The position numbers were made by a program, and so were the translations under genes. Below are positions 34,671 to 43,796 of a stretch of DNA of 64,000 bases, in pieces. The stretch comes from Flavobacterium oncorhynchi (lineage in GTDB: Bacteria; Bacteroidota; Bacteroidia; Flavobacteriales; Flavobacteriaceae). Position 1 is the first letter of the stretch, and each line of letters starts with the position of its first letter. A model generated the notes under the pieces. The model was given only the letters and a program-made list of their open reading frames with translations. It was not told the origin of the DNA and did not search any database. The stretch covers positions 61,109 to 125,108 of the forward strand of contig NZ_MUHA01000027.1 in assembly GCF_002217355.1 (NCBI RefSeq), in the 5' to 3' direction.

Positions 34671-37091
34671 TTAGAATTTATACGTTACACCAACTCTCAC
34701 ATTAATTGGCTGTTCTGTCTGCCAGTAATAAGCTGATAGATAAGAATAGTACGAACCACTGTAAAGGTATTTGTTTAAGATATTAAATACGTTTGCCGTA
34801 ACTTTAAACTTTCTAGTATCATAAGATAAACCTCCATCAAGTTTAAAATAGTTAGGAAGTTTTTCAAGTCCTACACTCCAAGTATCAGTTAAACGTCCCG
34901 CAAGGTAAGTTCCGCCTATAGACGCTCCAAGACCTTTAAATGTTCCGTTTTGAATGCTGTAGTTTAACCAAGCATTTGCCGTATGTTTTGCATAACCCGG
35001 AACAATAGAACCTTCTTTAATAGTTGAAACATTAGACTCTAATACAACAGATTCTGTGAAAGCATAATTTGCAATTAAGTTAAGGCCGTCAAAGATTTTT
35101 CCTCTCAAATCTAACTCAACACCTTGTGCTCTTTTTTCGCCTAAAACAAGACTAAACTGCTGCCCTGGCGTATTTGCAGGATCTGATGTTAATTCGTTTT
35201 TCTTTAAAATGCTGTATGCTGCCAATGTTGTACTCCAAGAACCATCAAACCAGTCTTTTTTAATACCAAATTCAACATTATTTCCTGTAAGCGGTTTCAC
35301 ACTTTCTCCGCTTTTAATAACACCCGATTGCGGCGTAAAAGCCTGATCATATAAACCATAAACTGCTAAATTCTCAGTAATAGAATAACTAAGTCCTACA
35401 CGAGGTGTTATATGACTGTCTTCTTGCGTTGATCCCCAGCTTGATTGACTCAGCCAAGTATATCTTGCTGCAAGCGTTAATCTTAATTTATTTTCAAAAA
35501 AACCAAGTTCATCTTGAATATAACCAGCAGCATATTTAGAACTCATAAGTCCGCCTGCTCTTTGACTTAAAGGTGTTTTATGATCAAACTCTGGAAAACC
35601 ATTAGAAGGCGTTCCGTAATCTGGATTATAAACATTAAAAGGCTTGTCAACAGTATCAAGATCATGCGATTGTCCCCAATCTGCCATATAATCTTTATTT
35701 CCCAAATCAACTCCTCCTAATACTTTATGCGATACAGAACCCGTATTGAATTTTCCGTTAACAAATATCTGCCCTAAATACATATTACTTTCAGCATCCC
35801 AAATACCAACATTTCTAATAATCTCTCCTTTTGCAAGAGTTCCTTCAGAAACACCATCAAAATTTCTATCTACATTACCCGGTCCTACAACTCCCGGCCA
35901 AGAACTATATCCTTGCTGAATATACTTAAAATAAGAAGTTTGCGCCGTAAGTTTCCATTTATCATCAAATTTATGCTCAAACATCAAATAACCGCTGTGA
36001 TCTTGAATATTAGTATCTGGTAAACCAGGCTGTGTCATTGTAAATCCTACAGGCAATGTCGCATATCCATCAGATTCAGGTCCAAATACATAAAAAGAAC
36101 CAACTTCAGTCATATTTGCATATTGAAAATTATACTCAGCAGTAATTTTTGTTTTATCATCAATTTGGTATGAAATAACTGGTGCAATTACGTAACGATC
36201 ATTATGTTCGAAAGGACGATGTGACCCCTTTTTCTGTGCAGCACCATTAAAACGGTACAATAGTTTCCCTTTTTTGTCCAATTTCCCGTCAAGGTCAATA
36301 CTTGCTCTGTAAAAATCGTAGCTTCCTCCCATTACAGTCGCTTCACCTTTTGTAATTCCCGTTGGCTTTTTAGTCACCACATTATAAAGTCCGCTTGGAT
36401 CACCGCTTGAAAGCATAAATCCTGCAGGTCCTTTTACAAACTCTATATGATCTACAAAACTCATATCTTCTGTTAATGGTCCCCAAAAAGAAGAAACTAC
36501 ATTAAAGCCATTACGAAAAGCCTGAATTTGCGAACCGCGCATCGAAATATTAGTATACATATCGCCCCAATGCTCTATACGAACAGCACCACTCACATTA
36601 CGAATTACTCCGTCGCTCATGCTCACAATCTGCTGATCTTTTAAGGTTTGTGCACTTACAATTTGAATGTTCTGCGGAATCTCTAAAACCGGTGTTTGAA
36701 GACGTAATGACAAAGACGGTTTGTCCTGCTTGTATTTGTTTTTTGTAATTACAACTTCCTCAAGATCTTCTTGGCTTTCTGAAAGTGAAAAATTCTTAGT
36801 TGTTATCTGATTTGCATAAATCTCAATTTCATTTTCTACTGCATGAATCCCAACTGCTCGAACACTTAAAATATAGGAACCCGGCTTAACATTTTTAATC
36901 TCGTACAATCCCTTATCATTTGTAACCGAAGTGTATTTTGTTCCTTTTAGAACCACAGAAATACCTTCTGCAGGCTGTTTTCCGCTTAGCGAAACTTTAC
37001 CGCTTACCTTTCCCAAGTTCTGACTTATCATGTTTAATGAACTCAAGAAAAGCATCAAAAAGCAAACTTTCTTAATCGTATTTATAATCAT
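34671..37091 (-). CDS. TonB-dependent siderophore receptor
   Basis: This 806-aa outer-membrane importer has a signal peptide (about 1-23), a carboxypeptidase-regulatory-like domain (about 28-110), and a plug with PQNIQIVSAQTLKDQQ, RGSQIQAFRNGFNV, VEFVKGPAGFMLSSGDPSGLYNVVTKKP and the barrel ending VGVTYKF. The FhuA/FoxA-like plug places it in the TonB-siderophore class (TIGR01783 type). It is transcribed alone between terminators. A 15-base motif upstream (37163-37177) is the exact reverse complement of one upstream of the ECF sigma operon at 51046, consistent with iron-type regulation. The ligand is unknown; ferric hydroxamate or related siderophores are likely. Confidence 0.93.
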   Translation of the reverse strand: MIINTIKKVCFLMLFLSSLNMISQNLGKVSGKVSLSGKQPAEGISVVLKGTKYTSVTNDKGLYEIKNVKPGSYILSVRAVGIHAVENEIEIYANQITTKNFSLSESQEDLEEVVITKNKYKQDKPSLSLRLQTPVLEIPQNIQIVSAQTLKDQQIVSMSDGVIRNVSGAVRIEHWGDMYTNISMRGSQIQAFRNGFNVVSSFWGPLTEDMSFVDHIEFVKGPAGFMLSSGDPSGLYNVVTKKPTGITKGEATVMGGSYDFYRASIDLDGKLDKKGKLLYRFNGAAQKKGSHRPFEHNDRYVIAPVISYQIDDKTKITAEYNFQYANMTEVGSFYVFGPESDGYATLPVGFTMTQPGLPDTNIQDHSGYLMFEHKFDDKWKLTAQTSYFKYIQQGYSSWPGVVGPGNVDRNFDGVSEGTLAKGEIIRNVGIWDAESNMYLGQIFVNGKFNTGSVSHKVLGGVDLGNKDYMADWGQSHDLDTVDKPFNVYNPDYGTPSNGFPEFDHKTPLSQRAGGLMSSKYAAGYIQDELGFFENKLRLTLAARYTWLSQSSWGSTQEDSHITPRVGLSYSITENLAVYGLYDQAFTPQSGVIKSGESVKPLTGNNVEFGIKKDWFDGSWSTTLAAYSILKKNELTSDPANTPGQQFSLVLGEKRAQGVELDLRGKIFDGLNLIANYAFTESVVLESNVSTIKEGSIVPGYAKHTANAWLNYSIQNGTFKGLGASIGGTYLAGRLTDTWSVGLEKLPNYFKLDGGLSYDTRKFKVTANVFNILNKYLYSGSYYSYLSAYYWQTEQPINVRVGVTYKF

Positions 37092-37162
37092 TTTAGTAAA
37101 ATTTTAAGTTTTATTTGGCAAAAGTAATTGCTAATATTTTTCTATGCAAGTTATTTTTAATT

Positions 37163-37177
37163 ATTCTAAATAAAATT
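37163..37177. promoter_or_regulatory. Possible Fur-box-like motif upstream of the siderophore receptor
   Basis: ATTCTAAATAAAATT here is the exact reverse complement of 51046-51060, upstream of the ECF sigma gene. It lies 72-86 bases upstream of the receptor start. Its AT-rich TCTAAAT/ATTTAGA core recalls Fur-type sites. Identification as a Fur box is inference. Confidence 0.35.
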
Positions 37178-37303
37178 AGTTAAAAAAAAACTCTTAGATT
37201 ATCAACGTCTAAATGGCATTTTTTTTTCGCTGCAATCAAAATATCAATTAACTCTGCCTATCTTTATTCTTAAAATTTATCTCATTGAAATAAAATTCTA
37301 GAT

Positions 37304-38584
37304 ATGAACAATACCACAACACCCAGAAAAGTTGCCATTGTAGGTTATAATCGAATTCCGTTTGCAAGAGCAAATACTGCTTATTCTAATGTTGGAAACC
37401 AAAATATGATGGTTGCTTCCTTAAACGGACTTATTGATAAATACCATCTAAACGGAAAATTACTTGGAGAAGTCGCTGGCGGAGCAGTAATAAAACATAC
37501 TTATGATAATAATCTGATTCGGGAATGTGTAATGAAAACTTCTTTAGATCCAGCAACTCCTGCCTGCGATTTACAACAAGCCTGTGATACCGGAATTGAA
37601 AGCGCAATTTATATTGCTAATAAAATTGCACTTGGTCAAATAGAATCAGGAATTGCCGGCGGAGTCGATTCTATAAGTGATATACCAATGGCAATAAGCG
37701 AAAATTTGCGAAAGATTTTATTAGAAGCCCGAAATGCAAAATCATTAGGAGGAAAATTAAAAGCATTTCTAAAAATTCGTCCAAAGGATTTATCACCATT
37801 AGTACCTAAAAATGAAGAATCCCAAACGGGACTTTCGATGGGCGGACATACTGAAATCACAGCAAAATACTATAAAATATCTAGAGAAGAACAAGATCAA
37901 TTTGCTCTTAAAAGTCATTTAAATATGGCAAAAGCTTATGACGAAGGTTTTTTTGATGATATGATTACGCCTTTTAACGGACTTGAAAAAGATAATAATC
38001 TGAGAAAAGACAGTTCCCTTGAAAAACTTGCAAAATTAAAACCGGCATTCGATAAAATAAACGGAACGCTAACCGCTGGAAACTCAACTCCTCTTACCGA
38101 CGGTGCTTCCTGTATTCTTCTTGCCAGTGAAGAATGGGCAAAAGAGCAAGGTCTACCTATTCTAGCCTATATTACATTTGCCGAAGTTGCCGCAATTGAA
38201 TATGCAAAAAATCAGCAAAACCTTTTATTGGCACCTCTTTTTGCAGTAAGCAGAATGCTCGAAAAGGCAAATTTGAACTTACAAGATTTTGATTATTATG
38301 AAATTCACGAAGCCTTTGCTGCTCAAGTTTTAGCAACCTTAAAAATTTGGGAAAGCCCTGAATTAAGTGCCGAAATTGGTTTAAAGAAAACACTCGGGGC
38401 AATCGATCGCGAAAAATTAAATATAAAAGGAAGCAGTTTGGCAGCAGCGCATCCTTTTGCTGCAACGGGTGGAAGAATAATTGGTGTTATGGCAAAATTA
38501 TTAAATGAAAAAGGCTCTGGACGCGGATTAATTTCAATTTGCGCTGCAGGAGGACAAGGCGTTACGATGATAATTGAAAAATAA
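37304..38584 (+). CDS. Acetyl-CoA C-acyltransferase (thiolase family)
   Basis: This 426-aa cytoplasmic thiolase has nucleophile C94 in DLQQACDTGIES, H335 in YEIHEAFAAQ, a His in AAAHPFAATGGR, and acid/base C413 in SICAAGGQG. All four catalytic motifs are present. The length and the insert after SGIAGGVDSISD fit FadI-type long-chain 3-ketoacyl-CoA thiolases rather than short-chain acetoacetyl-CoA thiolases. It has no fatty-acid oxidation neighbours (no fadJ or acyl-CoA dehydrogenase), so its pathway is uncertain. It is divergent from the siderophore receptor and seems monocistronic. Confidence 0.9.
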   Translation: MNNTTTPRKVAIVGYNRIPFARANTAYSNVGNQNMMVASLNGLIDKYHLNGKLLGEVAGGAVIKHTYDNNLIRECVMKTSLDPATPACDLQQACDTGIESAIYIANKIALGQIESGIAGGVDSISDIPMAISENLRKILLEARNAKSLGGKLKAFLKIRPKDLSPLVPKNEESQTGLSMGGHTEITAKYYKISREEQDQFALKSHLNMAKAYDEGFFDDMITPFNGLEKDNNLRKDSSLEKLAKLKPAFDKINGTLTAGNSTPLTDGASCILLASEEWAKEQGLPILAYITFAEVAAIEYAKNQQNLLLAPLFAVSRMLEKANLNLQDFDYYEIHEAFAAQVLATLKIWESPELSAEIGLKKTLGAIDREKLNIKGSSLAAAHPFAATGGRIIGVMAKLLNEKGSGRGLISICAAGGQGVTMIIEK

Positions 38585-38735
38585 CACATTACAAGATGAC
38601 AATCAAATCATTACATAAAAAATCTAATCGGTTTACCTATAAAAACAATTAAAACTGTAACATAATTAAAAAAAAGGTCTCTATAGATAAAAAGCTATTA
38701 TTAAATCAAAACTAATATTACTTAACCTTTTTATT

Positions 38736-39836
38736 ATGAAAACATTAAAACTTGTTACCTTACTCGTCTTTACTTTTGTTTCTTTTTCCAATATAAACTC
38801 TCAGACTGTACAAAACGATAGTTTAAAGCTCGATTATACTAAGATTTATTCACTCGCATTAGATGGAAATCCTAAGCAGGCTTTATCTTTATTAGAAATC
38901 GGTCCCAACAAAAAAATATCAAAAAAAGACTTAAAGTTTAAAACCGATTTTGAAAACCGATTTAAATTTAAAAATGACAAAAGCGATTTCCTTGAAACCC
39001 GAAAATCAAAAATCGATCAATTACTAAAAATATACAGAGATTACTGGAGAATGTCTTTTTTAGACAAGGAAAAGAAAAATGACACGCTGATTATGAAAAA
39101 TGTTTTCAATTTTCTTAAAACAAAATTTCCTTCGTCAGAAAAACTAACCTTTAATGAAGACAGTATCAATGTGTATCAAAAAAAATACATTTCAAGTTTA
39201 GGTTATCACACCACAGGATTTGGTAAAACGGGAGGTTTGTACGATTTATTAGTTTGGAAAACGGAAAAAGATACTGTTTACAACCTCAATTATGACGGAA
39301 AAGAAACGGATGTCAAAATCTATTTTATGGATGATTTTGTTACTTTGGGCTGGAGCGAATATGCTACTTTAGGTCGTTATTATCCTGCAGGATGGGCAAC
39401 AAAGGAAGCTTTGTTTTGTGTAAAGAAAGCTTATGATTTAAAATCTGAAACCTTTAAAATTAGCTACATTGGACACGAAGGAAGACATTTTGCTGATTAT
39501 AAATTGTTTCCAAAATTAAAAGGAGTTGGTTCTGCTGATTTAGAATACAGAGCAAAATTGACTGAATTATCTCTTTATTCTCCCGATGGATTGTATAAAA
39601 GATTGCAATTTTTTATCAATAATGGCAATTATGACAGTGAAAATGGTCATTCTATCGCAGCTTTTTGTGTTATAAGAGATTTATCCAGACTATTATTTCA
39701 AAACGACTACGAAAAAGACCTGGAGAAATGGAAAGCAATTCCGGCAGCCAAAATAAATGAAGCCGCCACAAAGCTTCTAGAAGAAAATACAAAAGCATTG
39801 GAGAAGATTCCAAACGTAGAAAACCTTATCAAATAA
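38736..39836 (+). CDS. Secreted protein with HExxH zinc motif (putative gluzincin)
   Basis: This 366-aa exported protein has a signal peptide (about 1-22, ending NINSQ). No named family was recognised, but H247-E-G-R-H251 is a classical HExxH zinc motif. It is followed 19 residues later by E270-Y-R-A273, an ExxA-type third-ligand motif seen in gluzincins such as thermolysin relatives. The first 130 residues are Lys-rich and probably helical, and the motif-bearing domain is C-terminal. The gene stands alone with a downstream terminator. A periplasmic or surface metallopeptidase is the best guess; the substrate is unknown. Confidence 0.65.
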   Translation: MKTLKLVTLLVFTFVSFSNINSQTVQNDSLKLDYTKIYSLALDGNPKQALSLLEIGPNKKISKKDLKFKTDFENRFKFKNDKSDFLETRKSKIDQLLKIYRDYWRMSFLDKEKKNDTLIMKNVFNFLKTKFPSSEKLTFNEDSINVYQKKYISSLGYHTTGFGKTGGLYDLLVWKTEKDTVYNLNYDGKETDVKIYFMDDFVTLGWSEYATLGRYYPAGWATKEALFCVKKAYDLKSETFKISYIGHEGRHFADYKLFPKLKGVGSADLEYRAKLTELSLYSPDGLYKRLQFFINNGNYDSENGHSIAAFCVIRDLSRLLFQNDYEKDLEKWKAIPAAKINEAATKLLEENTKALEKIPNVENLIK

Positions 39837-39862
39837 TAATCTTATCTATTCCACTTCAAACA

Positions 39863-39893
39863 AAAACACAGCTTAATTAAAGAGCTGTGTTTT
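39863..39893 (+). terminator. Rho-independent terminator
   Basis: An 11-bp stem (AAAACACAGCT / AGCTGTGTTTT) with a 9-base loop, followed by TGTTTTTA-like sequence, lies 26 bases after the HExxH protein gene. Confidence 0.8.
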
Positions 39894-40083
39894 GTTTTTA
39901 TAATATTTCACATCTGAATATCAATTGGTAAGATAAAATAAAGTGAAATTTTACCGAACATTTTTACTGAATTTAAATAGTTTTTTATTTACAAAAAATC
40001 AAATTTTTATAGTAAATTAGACTTTCTTATAATTGAGTTTCTTGTTTAAGCTTTTGCATGAATTTATTTTAAACCGTAAAAGA

Positions 40084-41994
40084 ATGATGGAATCAAAAAT
40101 ACCACACGGGCCTCTTCCCGAAAAATGGAGTACTTATAAAGCCAAAGCCAAGCTTGTAAATCCTGCAAATCGAAAAAAACTAAATATTATTGTCGTAGGT
40201 ACTGGACTTGCGGGCGCTTCCTGCGCTGCCTCATTAGCAGAACAAGGCTATAATATTAAATCATTTTGTTTTCAGGATTCCGCTAGAAGAGCACATTCTG
40301 TAGCTGCTCAAGGCGGTGTAAATGCTGCCAAAAACTACAAAAATGATGGCGACAGCGTTTTTAGAATGTTCTACGATACTATCAAAGGCGGAGATTTTAG
40401 ATCTCGCGAAGCAAATGTTTATCGCTTAGCCGAATGTTCTGCAGCATTAATAGATCATGCAGTTGCACAAGGCGTACCATTTGCGAGAGAATATGCCGGC
40501 TATTTAAACAACAGATCTTTTGGAGGTGTTCAAGTTTCAAGAACCTTTTATGCCCGCGGGCAAACGGGGCAGCAGCTTTTATTGGGTGCCTATCAAGCCT
40601 TAATGAGACAAGTTTCTACAGGAAAAGTAACCACATACACACGTCATGAAATGCTGGACTTGGTTATTATTGACGGAAAAGCAAAAGGAATTATCGCTAG
40701 AAATCTTGAAACAGGAGCATTAGAACGTCACAATGCAGATGCTGTAGTTTTAGCTTCGGGAGGTTACGGAAAAGTATATTATCTTTCAACATTGGCAATG
40801 GGCTGCAACAGTTCTGCCATTTGGAGAGCGCATAAAAAAGGCGCTTATATGGCAGGTGTAAGCTGGATTCAGTTTCACCCTACTTCTCTGCCCCAGCATG
40901 GCGCCAATCAATCCAAACTTACGTTAATGTCAGAATCGTTGCGTAACGACGGGCGCATCTGGGTTCCTAAAACGGCTAAAGATGATCGAAATCCAAATAC
41001 AATTCCCGAAGAAGAAAGAGATTATTATTTAGAACGCCGCTATCCCTCTTTTGGAAATTTAGCTCCAAGAGATATTTCGTCACGTGCAGCAAAAGAAAGA
41101 ATTGATGCCGGACATGGCGTTGGTCCAATGAAAAATGCTATTTATCTTGATTTTTCTGATGCCATAAAAGCGCAGGGGAAAAAAAGTATAGAAGCAAAAT
41201 ACAGTAATCTTTTTGCGATGTACGAAAAAATCACTGGAATCAATGCTTATAAAGAACCAATGCTGATTTCTCCCGCAGCACATTTTACGATGGGCGGACT
41301 TTGGGTTGATTATGAATTAATGACCACGATTCCGGGATTATTTGCTTTAGGTGAAGCTAATTTCTCTGATCACGGCGCCAATAGATTGGGTGCCAATTCA
41401 TTGCTGCAAGCCTGCGTCGATGGTTATTTTATAGCGCCATATACTATTCCGAATTATTTATCAGGAGAACTTAATGCTCCTAAATTTGATACCAATCATC
41501 CCGCTTTTGAAGAGGCTGAAAAAGCAGTGAGAACACAGTTAGATCATTTTTTAAATAGTAAAGGCACTCTCAGTGCAGATTATTTTCATAAAACTATCGG
41601 AAAGCTTCTTTATGAAAAATGCGGACTTTCTAGAACCAAAGAAAACCTTGAAGAAGCGATTAGAGAAATCAAAAAATTAAAAACTTCCTTCGAAAAAGAC
41701 CTGTTAATTACAGGCGACGATACACTTAACAGCGAATTAGAAAAGGCAGGACGTATAGCTGATTATTTAGAATTGGCCGAATTAATGTGTTACGATGCTT
41801 TACAGAGAGAAGAATCCTGCGGAGCTCATTTTAGAGAAGAGTATCAAACTTCCGAAGGTGAAGCTGTTCGTAATGACAATGATTTTTGTTATGTTTCGGC
41901 TTGGGAATATCAAGGAAAAGATCATCCGCAAAAATTGCATAAAGAACCTCTTGTGTTTGAATCTGTAGAGCTTGCAGTAAGAAGTTATAAATAA
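40084..41994 (+). CDS. sdhA: Succinate dehydrogenase / fumarate reductase flavoprotein subunit
   Basis: This is the catalytic subunit of a type-B succinate:quinone oxidoreductase or fumarate reductase. It shows the FAD dinucleotide motif GTGLAGASCAASLAEQG (about 37-53), the flavinylation segment RRAHSVAAQGGVN with its covalent-FAD histidine, substrate-site residues in QFHPTSLP and the Arg in HGANRLGANSLL. From ATG 40084 the protein is 636 aa, normal for the family; the in-frame TTG at 40033 would add an unlikely extension. sdhB follows 86 bp later. Unusually, no cytochrome b (sdhC) gene lies upstream, where one would expect it: the preceding 247 bases are noncoding. Confidence 0.93.
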   Translation: MMESKIPHGPLPEKWSTYKAKAKLVNPANRKKLNIIVVGTGLAGASCAASLAEQGYNIKSFCFQDSARRAHSVAAQGGVNAAKNYKNDGDSVFRMFYDTIKGGDFRSREANVYRLAECSAALIDHAVAQGVPFAREYAGYLNNRSFGGVQVSRTFYARGQTGQQLLLGAYQALMRQVSTGKVTTYTRHEMLDLVIIDGKAKGIIARNLETGALERHNADAVVLASGGYGKVYYLSTLAMGCNSSAIWRAHKKGAYMAGVSWIQFHPTSLPQHGANQSKLTLMSESLRNDGRIWVPKTAKDDRNPNTIPEEERDYYLERRYPSFGNLAPRDISSRAAKERIDAGHGVGPMKNAIYLDFSDAIKAQGKKSIEAKYSNLFAMYEKITGINAYKEPMLISPAAHFTMGGLWVDYELMTTIPGLFALGEANFSDHGANRLGANSLLQACVDGYFIAPYTIPNYLSGELNAPKFDTNHPAFEEAEKAVRTQLDHFLNSKGTLSADYFHKTIGKLLYEKCGLSRTKENLEEAIREIKKLKTSFEKDLLITGDDTLNSELEKAGRIADYLELAELMCYDALQREESCGAHFREEYQTSEGEAVRNDNDFCYVSAWEYQGKDHPQKLHKEPLVFESVELAVRSYK

Positions 41995-42047
41995 ATGATG
42001 AATTGTAAAATGGGAAATGCAACTGAAAACAGAATGTTGCATGCAAA

Positions 42048-42076
42048 AACCACAAACCATAAACCACAAACTAAAA
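42048..42076. repeat. ACCATAAAC tract between sdhA and sdhB
   Basis: The sdhA-sdhB spacer ends with variants of ACCACAAACCATAAACC, the same unit seen at 29850-29892 and 34581-34607. It lies only 5 bases before the sdhB start. Confidence 0.5.
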
Positions 42077-42080
42077 GCAT

Positions 42081-42827
42081 ATGAAACTATTTTTAAAAAT
42101 ATGGCGTCAGTTTGATACTTCCTCAAAAGGAGAAATCGTAGATTATGAAATAGACGGCGTTTCTGAGCATATGTCTTTTCTAGAAATGCTTGATCTTTTG
42201 AACGAATCGCTTATTCAGAAAAAAGAACGTGTTATCGAATTTGATCACGACTGCAGAGAAGGTATATGCGGACAGTGCGGTGTCATGATTAACGGGCGTG
42301 CGCACGGCCCTTTAAAAAACACAACAACCTGCCAGCTTCATATGCGAAGCTTTAAAGATGGTGAAACTATTTATATTGAACCTTTTAGAGCAAAAGCTTT
42401 TCCGGTGCTCCGAGATTTAAAAATCGACCGAAGTGCTTTTGATGCTATTATAACTTCCGGCGGATTTATTGGAGCCTCAACTGGCCAAGCCCCAGAAGCC
42501 AACAGTATACCAATATCCTATGAAACTGCCGAAGCTTCGTTTGATGCCGCCGCCTGTATTGGCTGCGGTGCCTGTGTTGCTACTTGTGTAAATGCAAGTG
42601 CTGCTTTATTTGTCGGAGCCAAAATAACTCATTTGGCTTTGCTTCCTCAAGGAAAAATAGAAGCTTCAAAAAGAGTATTAAATATGGTGAAAGAAATGGA
42701 TGCTGAAGGTTTTGGAAACTGCTCGGATACAAGAGCTTGCGAAATCGAATGCCCGCAAGGAATCTCGGTACTTTCTATCGCAAAAATGAATTATGAATAC
42801 AGCAAGGCTGTACTTTTGAGGAAATAG
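42081..42827 (+). CDS. sdhB: Succinate dehydrogenase / fumarate reductase iron-sulfur subunit
   Basis: This electron-transfer subunit of 248 aa has ligands for three iron-sulfur clusters. A [2Fe-2S] site is in the N-terminal ferredoxin domain (CREGICGQC plus the later C in TTTCQL), and a [4Fe-4S] and [3Fe-4S] pair is in the C-terminal domain (CIGCGACVATC and CSDTRACEIECPQG). It follows sdhA in the same direction, separated by an 86-bp spacer containing a repeat tract. No membrane-anchor gene follows; the next gene is convergent. The complex would therefore need an anchor encoded elsewhere. Confidence 0.93.
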   Translation: MKLFLKIWRQFDTSSKGEIVDYEIDGVSEHMSFLEMLDLLNESLIQKKERVIEFDHDCREGICGQCGVMINGRAHGPLKNTTTCQLHMRSFKDGETIYIEPFRAKAFPVLRDLKIDRSAFDAIITSGGFIGASTGQAPEANSIPISYETAEASFDAAACIGCGACVATCVNASAALFVGAKITHLALLPQGKIEASKRVLNMVKEMDAEGFGNCSDTRACEIECPQGISVLSIAKMNYEYSKAVLLRK

Positions 42828-42874
42828 TTTTGGTATAATCTTTTTCAAACTCCCGATTATAGATAAAAAAAGTA

Positions 42875-42978
42875 TGTCATTTCGACTGAAAGGAGAAATC
42901 ACACTAGGAATTCCGTAACAACGATCGCCAATCTTTGTTAACTCACGTGTGCGATTTCTCCTTTCAGTCGAAATGACA
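42875..42978. repeat. Inverted repeat element, 26-bp perfect arms (TCATTTCGACTGAAAGGAG family)
   Basis: Left arm 42875-42900 begins TGTCATTTCGACTGAAAGGA and right arm 42953-42978 is its exact 26-base reverse complement, enclosing 52 bases. Pairing continues weakly inside. A further copy, 18 bases long and cut by the window end, is at 63983-64000. The RNA would fold as a long hairpin downstream of sdhB and of the convergent dapB-like gene. Confidence 0.9.
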
Positions 42979-43008
42979 AATAATCTGCTTAATCAATATT
43001 TTAATACA

Positions 43009-43037
43009 AAACTTAGCGTCTTAGTTCCTTTGCAGTA
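43009..43037. repeat. ACTTAG...CCTTTGCAG repeat, copy 1
   Basis: The stretch reads AACTTAGCGTCTTAGTTCC followed by TTTGCAGTAA. It matches the reverse complement of 63928-63956 at most positions. It lies in the spacer just after the 26-bp-arm inverted repeat and near the 3' end of the dapB-like gene. It is noncoding. Confidence 0.5.
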
Positions 43038-43046
43038 ATAAAACTT

Positions 43047-43796
43047 TTAAACCGCGAAATAAGGTGTCAAAATATCTTCAAAATTATAAAGCCCTTTTTT
43101 CTTGTCTTTTAAGTTCTCGGCTACAAAAACAACTCCATTTCCAAAGGCTTCCCTTGAAATAGATTCATGAATTAACCGCACGGTTTGGAAAGGGAATCCA
43201 AAAATAACTTCGTGTTTTCCCACTATTCCTCCTGCTCTAACTGAATTTATATTTTCTTTTTCAATATCCAAGGCTTCTGCGATTTTTACCGCAGTTCCTG
43301 AAGTTCCTTCTTTTTTCTTAAAATGCTCTTCATTAACTTCAATATCAACCCAAGGTGCAATTTTCTTTAAAAATTTGGCAGCAAACAATAAATAATTTAC
43401 CCCTAAAGTGATATTTGGCGACCAAAAAACAGTGGTTTTAATGGCTAGTTTTTTTAGCAGTTTTAATTCTTTCTCTTTATAATGTGAGATTGCCGAAATG
43501 ATTTTTACTTTTTTATTGGCAGCAAACTCTCCGTAAGTATAAATTCCTTCGCTTGACGAAAAATCAATAATAACATCTACCGGATGTTTTTCTAACAGTT
43601 CTTCAACACCAGTATTAGAACTAGAATAGATTAATCCAGGTTCTTCTGATTCAATTCCTAAAAACTCCGGAACTGATCTGTGTTCTAAAACTTTGCTTTG
43701 TCTTAAAACCCATTCCAAAGAGAATCCTTTATTTTCTAATAGTATTGAAGCTACTGATTTTCCAGTTTTTCCGAATCCGATTAATCCTATTTTCAT
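43047..43796 (-). CDS. Dihydrodipicolinate reductase-like protein (DapB paralog)
   Basis: This 249-aa NAD(P)-binding protein has the DapB two-domain layout. It shows a Rossmann motif GLIGFGKTGKSVA (about 4-16), DFSSSEG, a C-terminal domain with EGTSGTAVKIAEAL, and HEVIFG. In canonical DapB the active-site segment is E-x-HHxxKxDAPSGTA; here it is NEEHFKKKEGTSGTA, keeping one His, the Lys and SGTA but replacing the first catalytic His by Glu. This suggests a diverged paralog, possibly with another substrate, rather than the lysine-pathway enzyme. No lysine-biosynthesis genes are adjacent. It is convergent with sdhB. Confidence 0.75.
   Translation of the reverse strand: MKIGLIGFGKTGKSVASILLENKGFSLEWVLRQSKVLEHRSVPEFLGIESEEPGLIYSSSNTGVEELLEKHPVDVIIDFSSSEGIYTYGEFAANKKVKIISAISHYKEKELKLLKKLAIKTTVFWSPNITLGVNYLLFAAKFLKKIAPWVDIEVNEEHFKKKEGTSGTAVKIAEALDIEKENINSVRAGGIVGKHEVIFGFPFQTVRLIHESISREAFGNGVVFVAENLKDKKKGLYNFEDILTPYFAV

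Noticed and set aside
41800..42126. Minus-strand frame spanning the sdhA-sdhB junction
   Set aside because: It was considered as a possible missing membrane subunit because it is hydrophobic, but it lies on the opposite strand, overlaps both genes and lacks haem-ligand His spacing of SdhC.
42875..42978. 26-bp inverted repeat considered as an insertion sequence
   Set aside because: It is only about 104 bp with no ORF and no target duplication visible, so at most a non-autonomous repeat.
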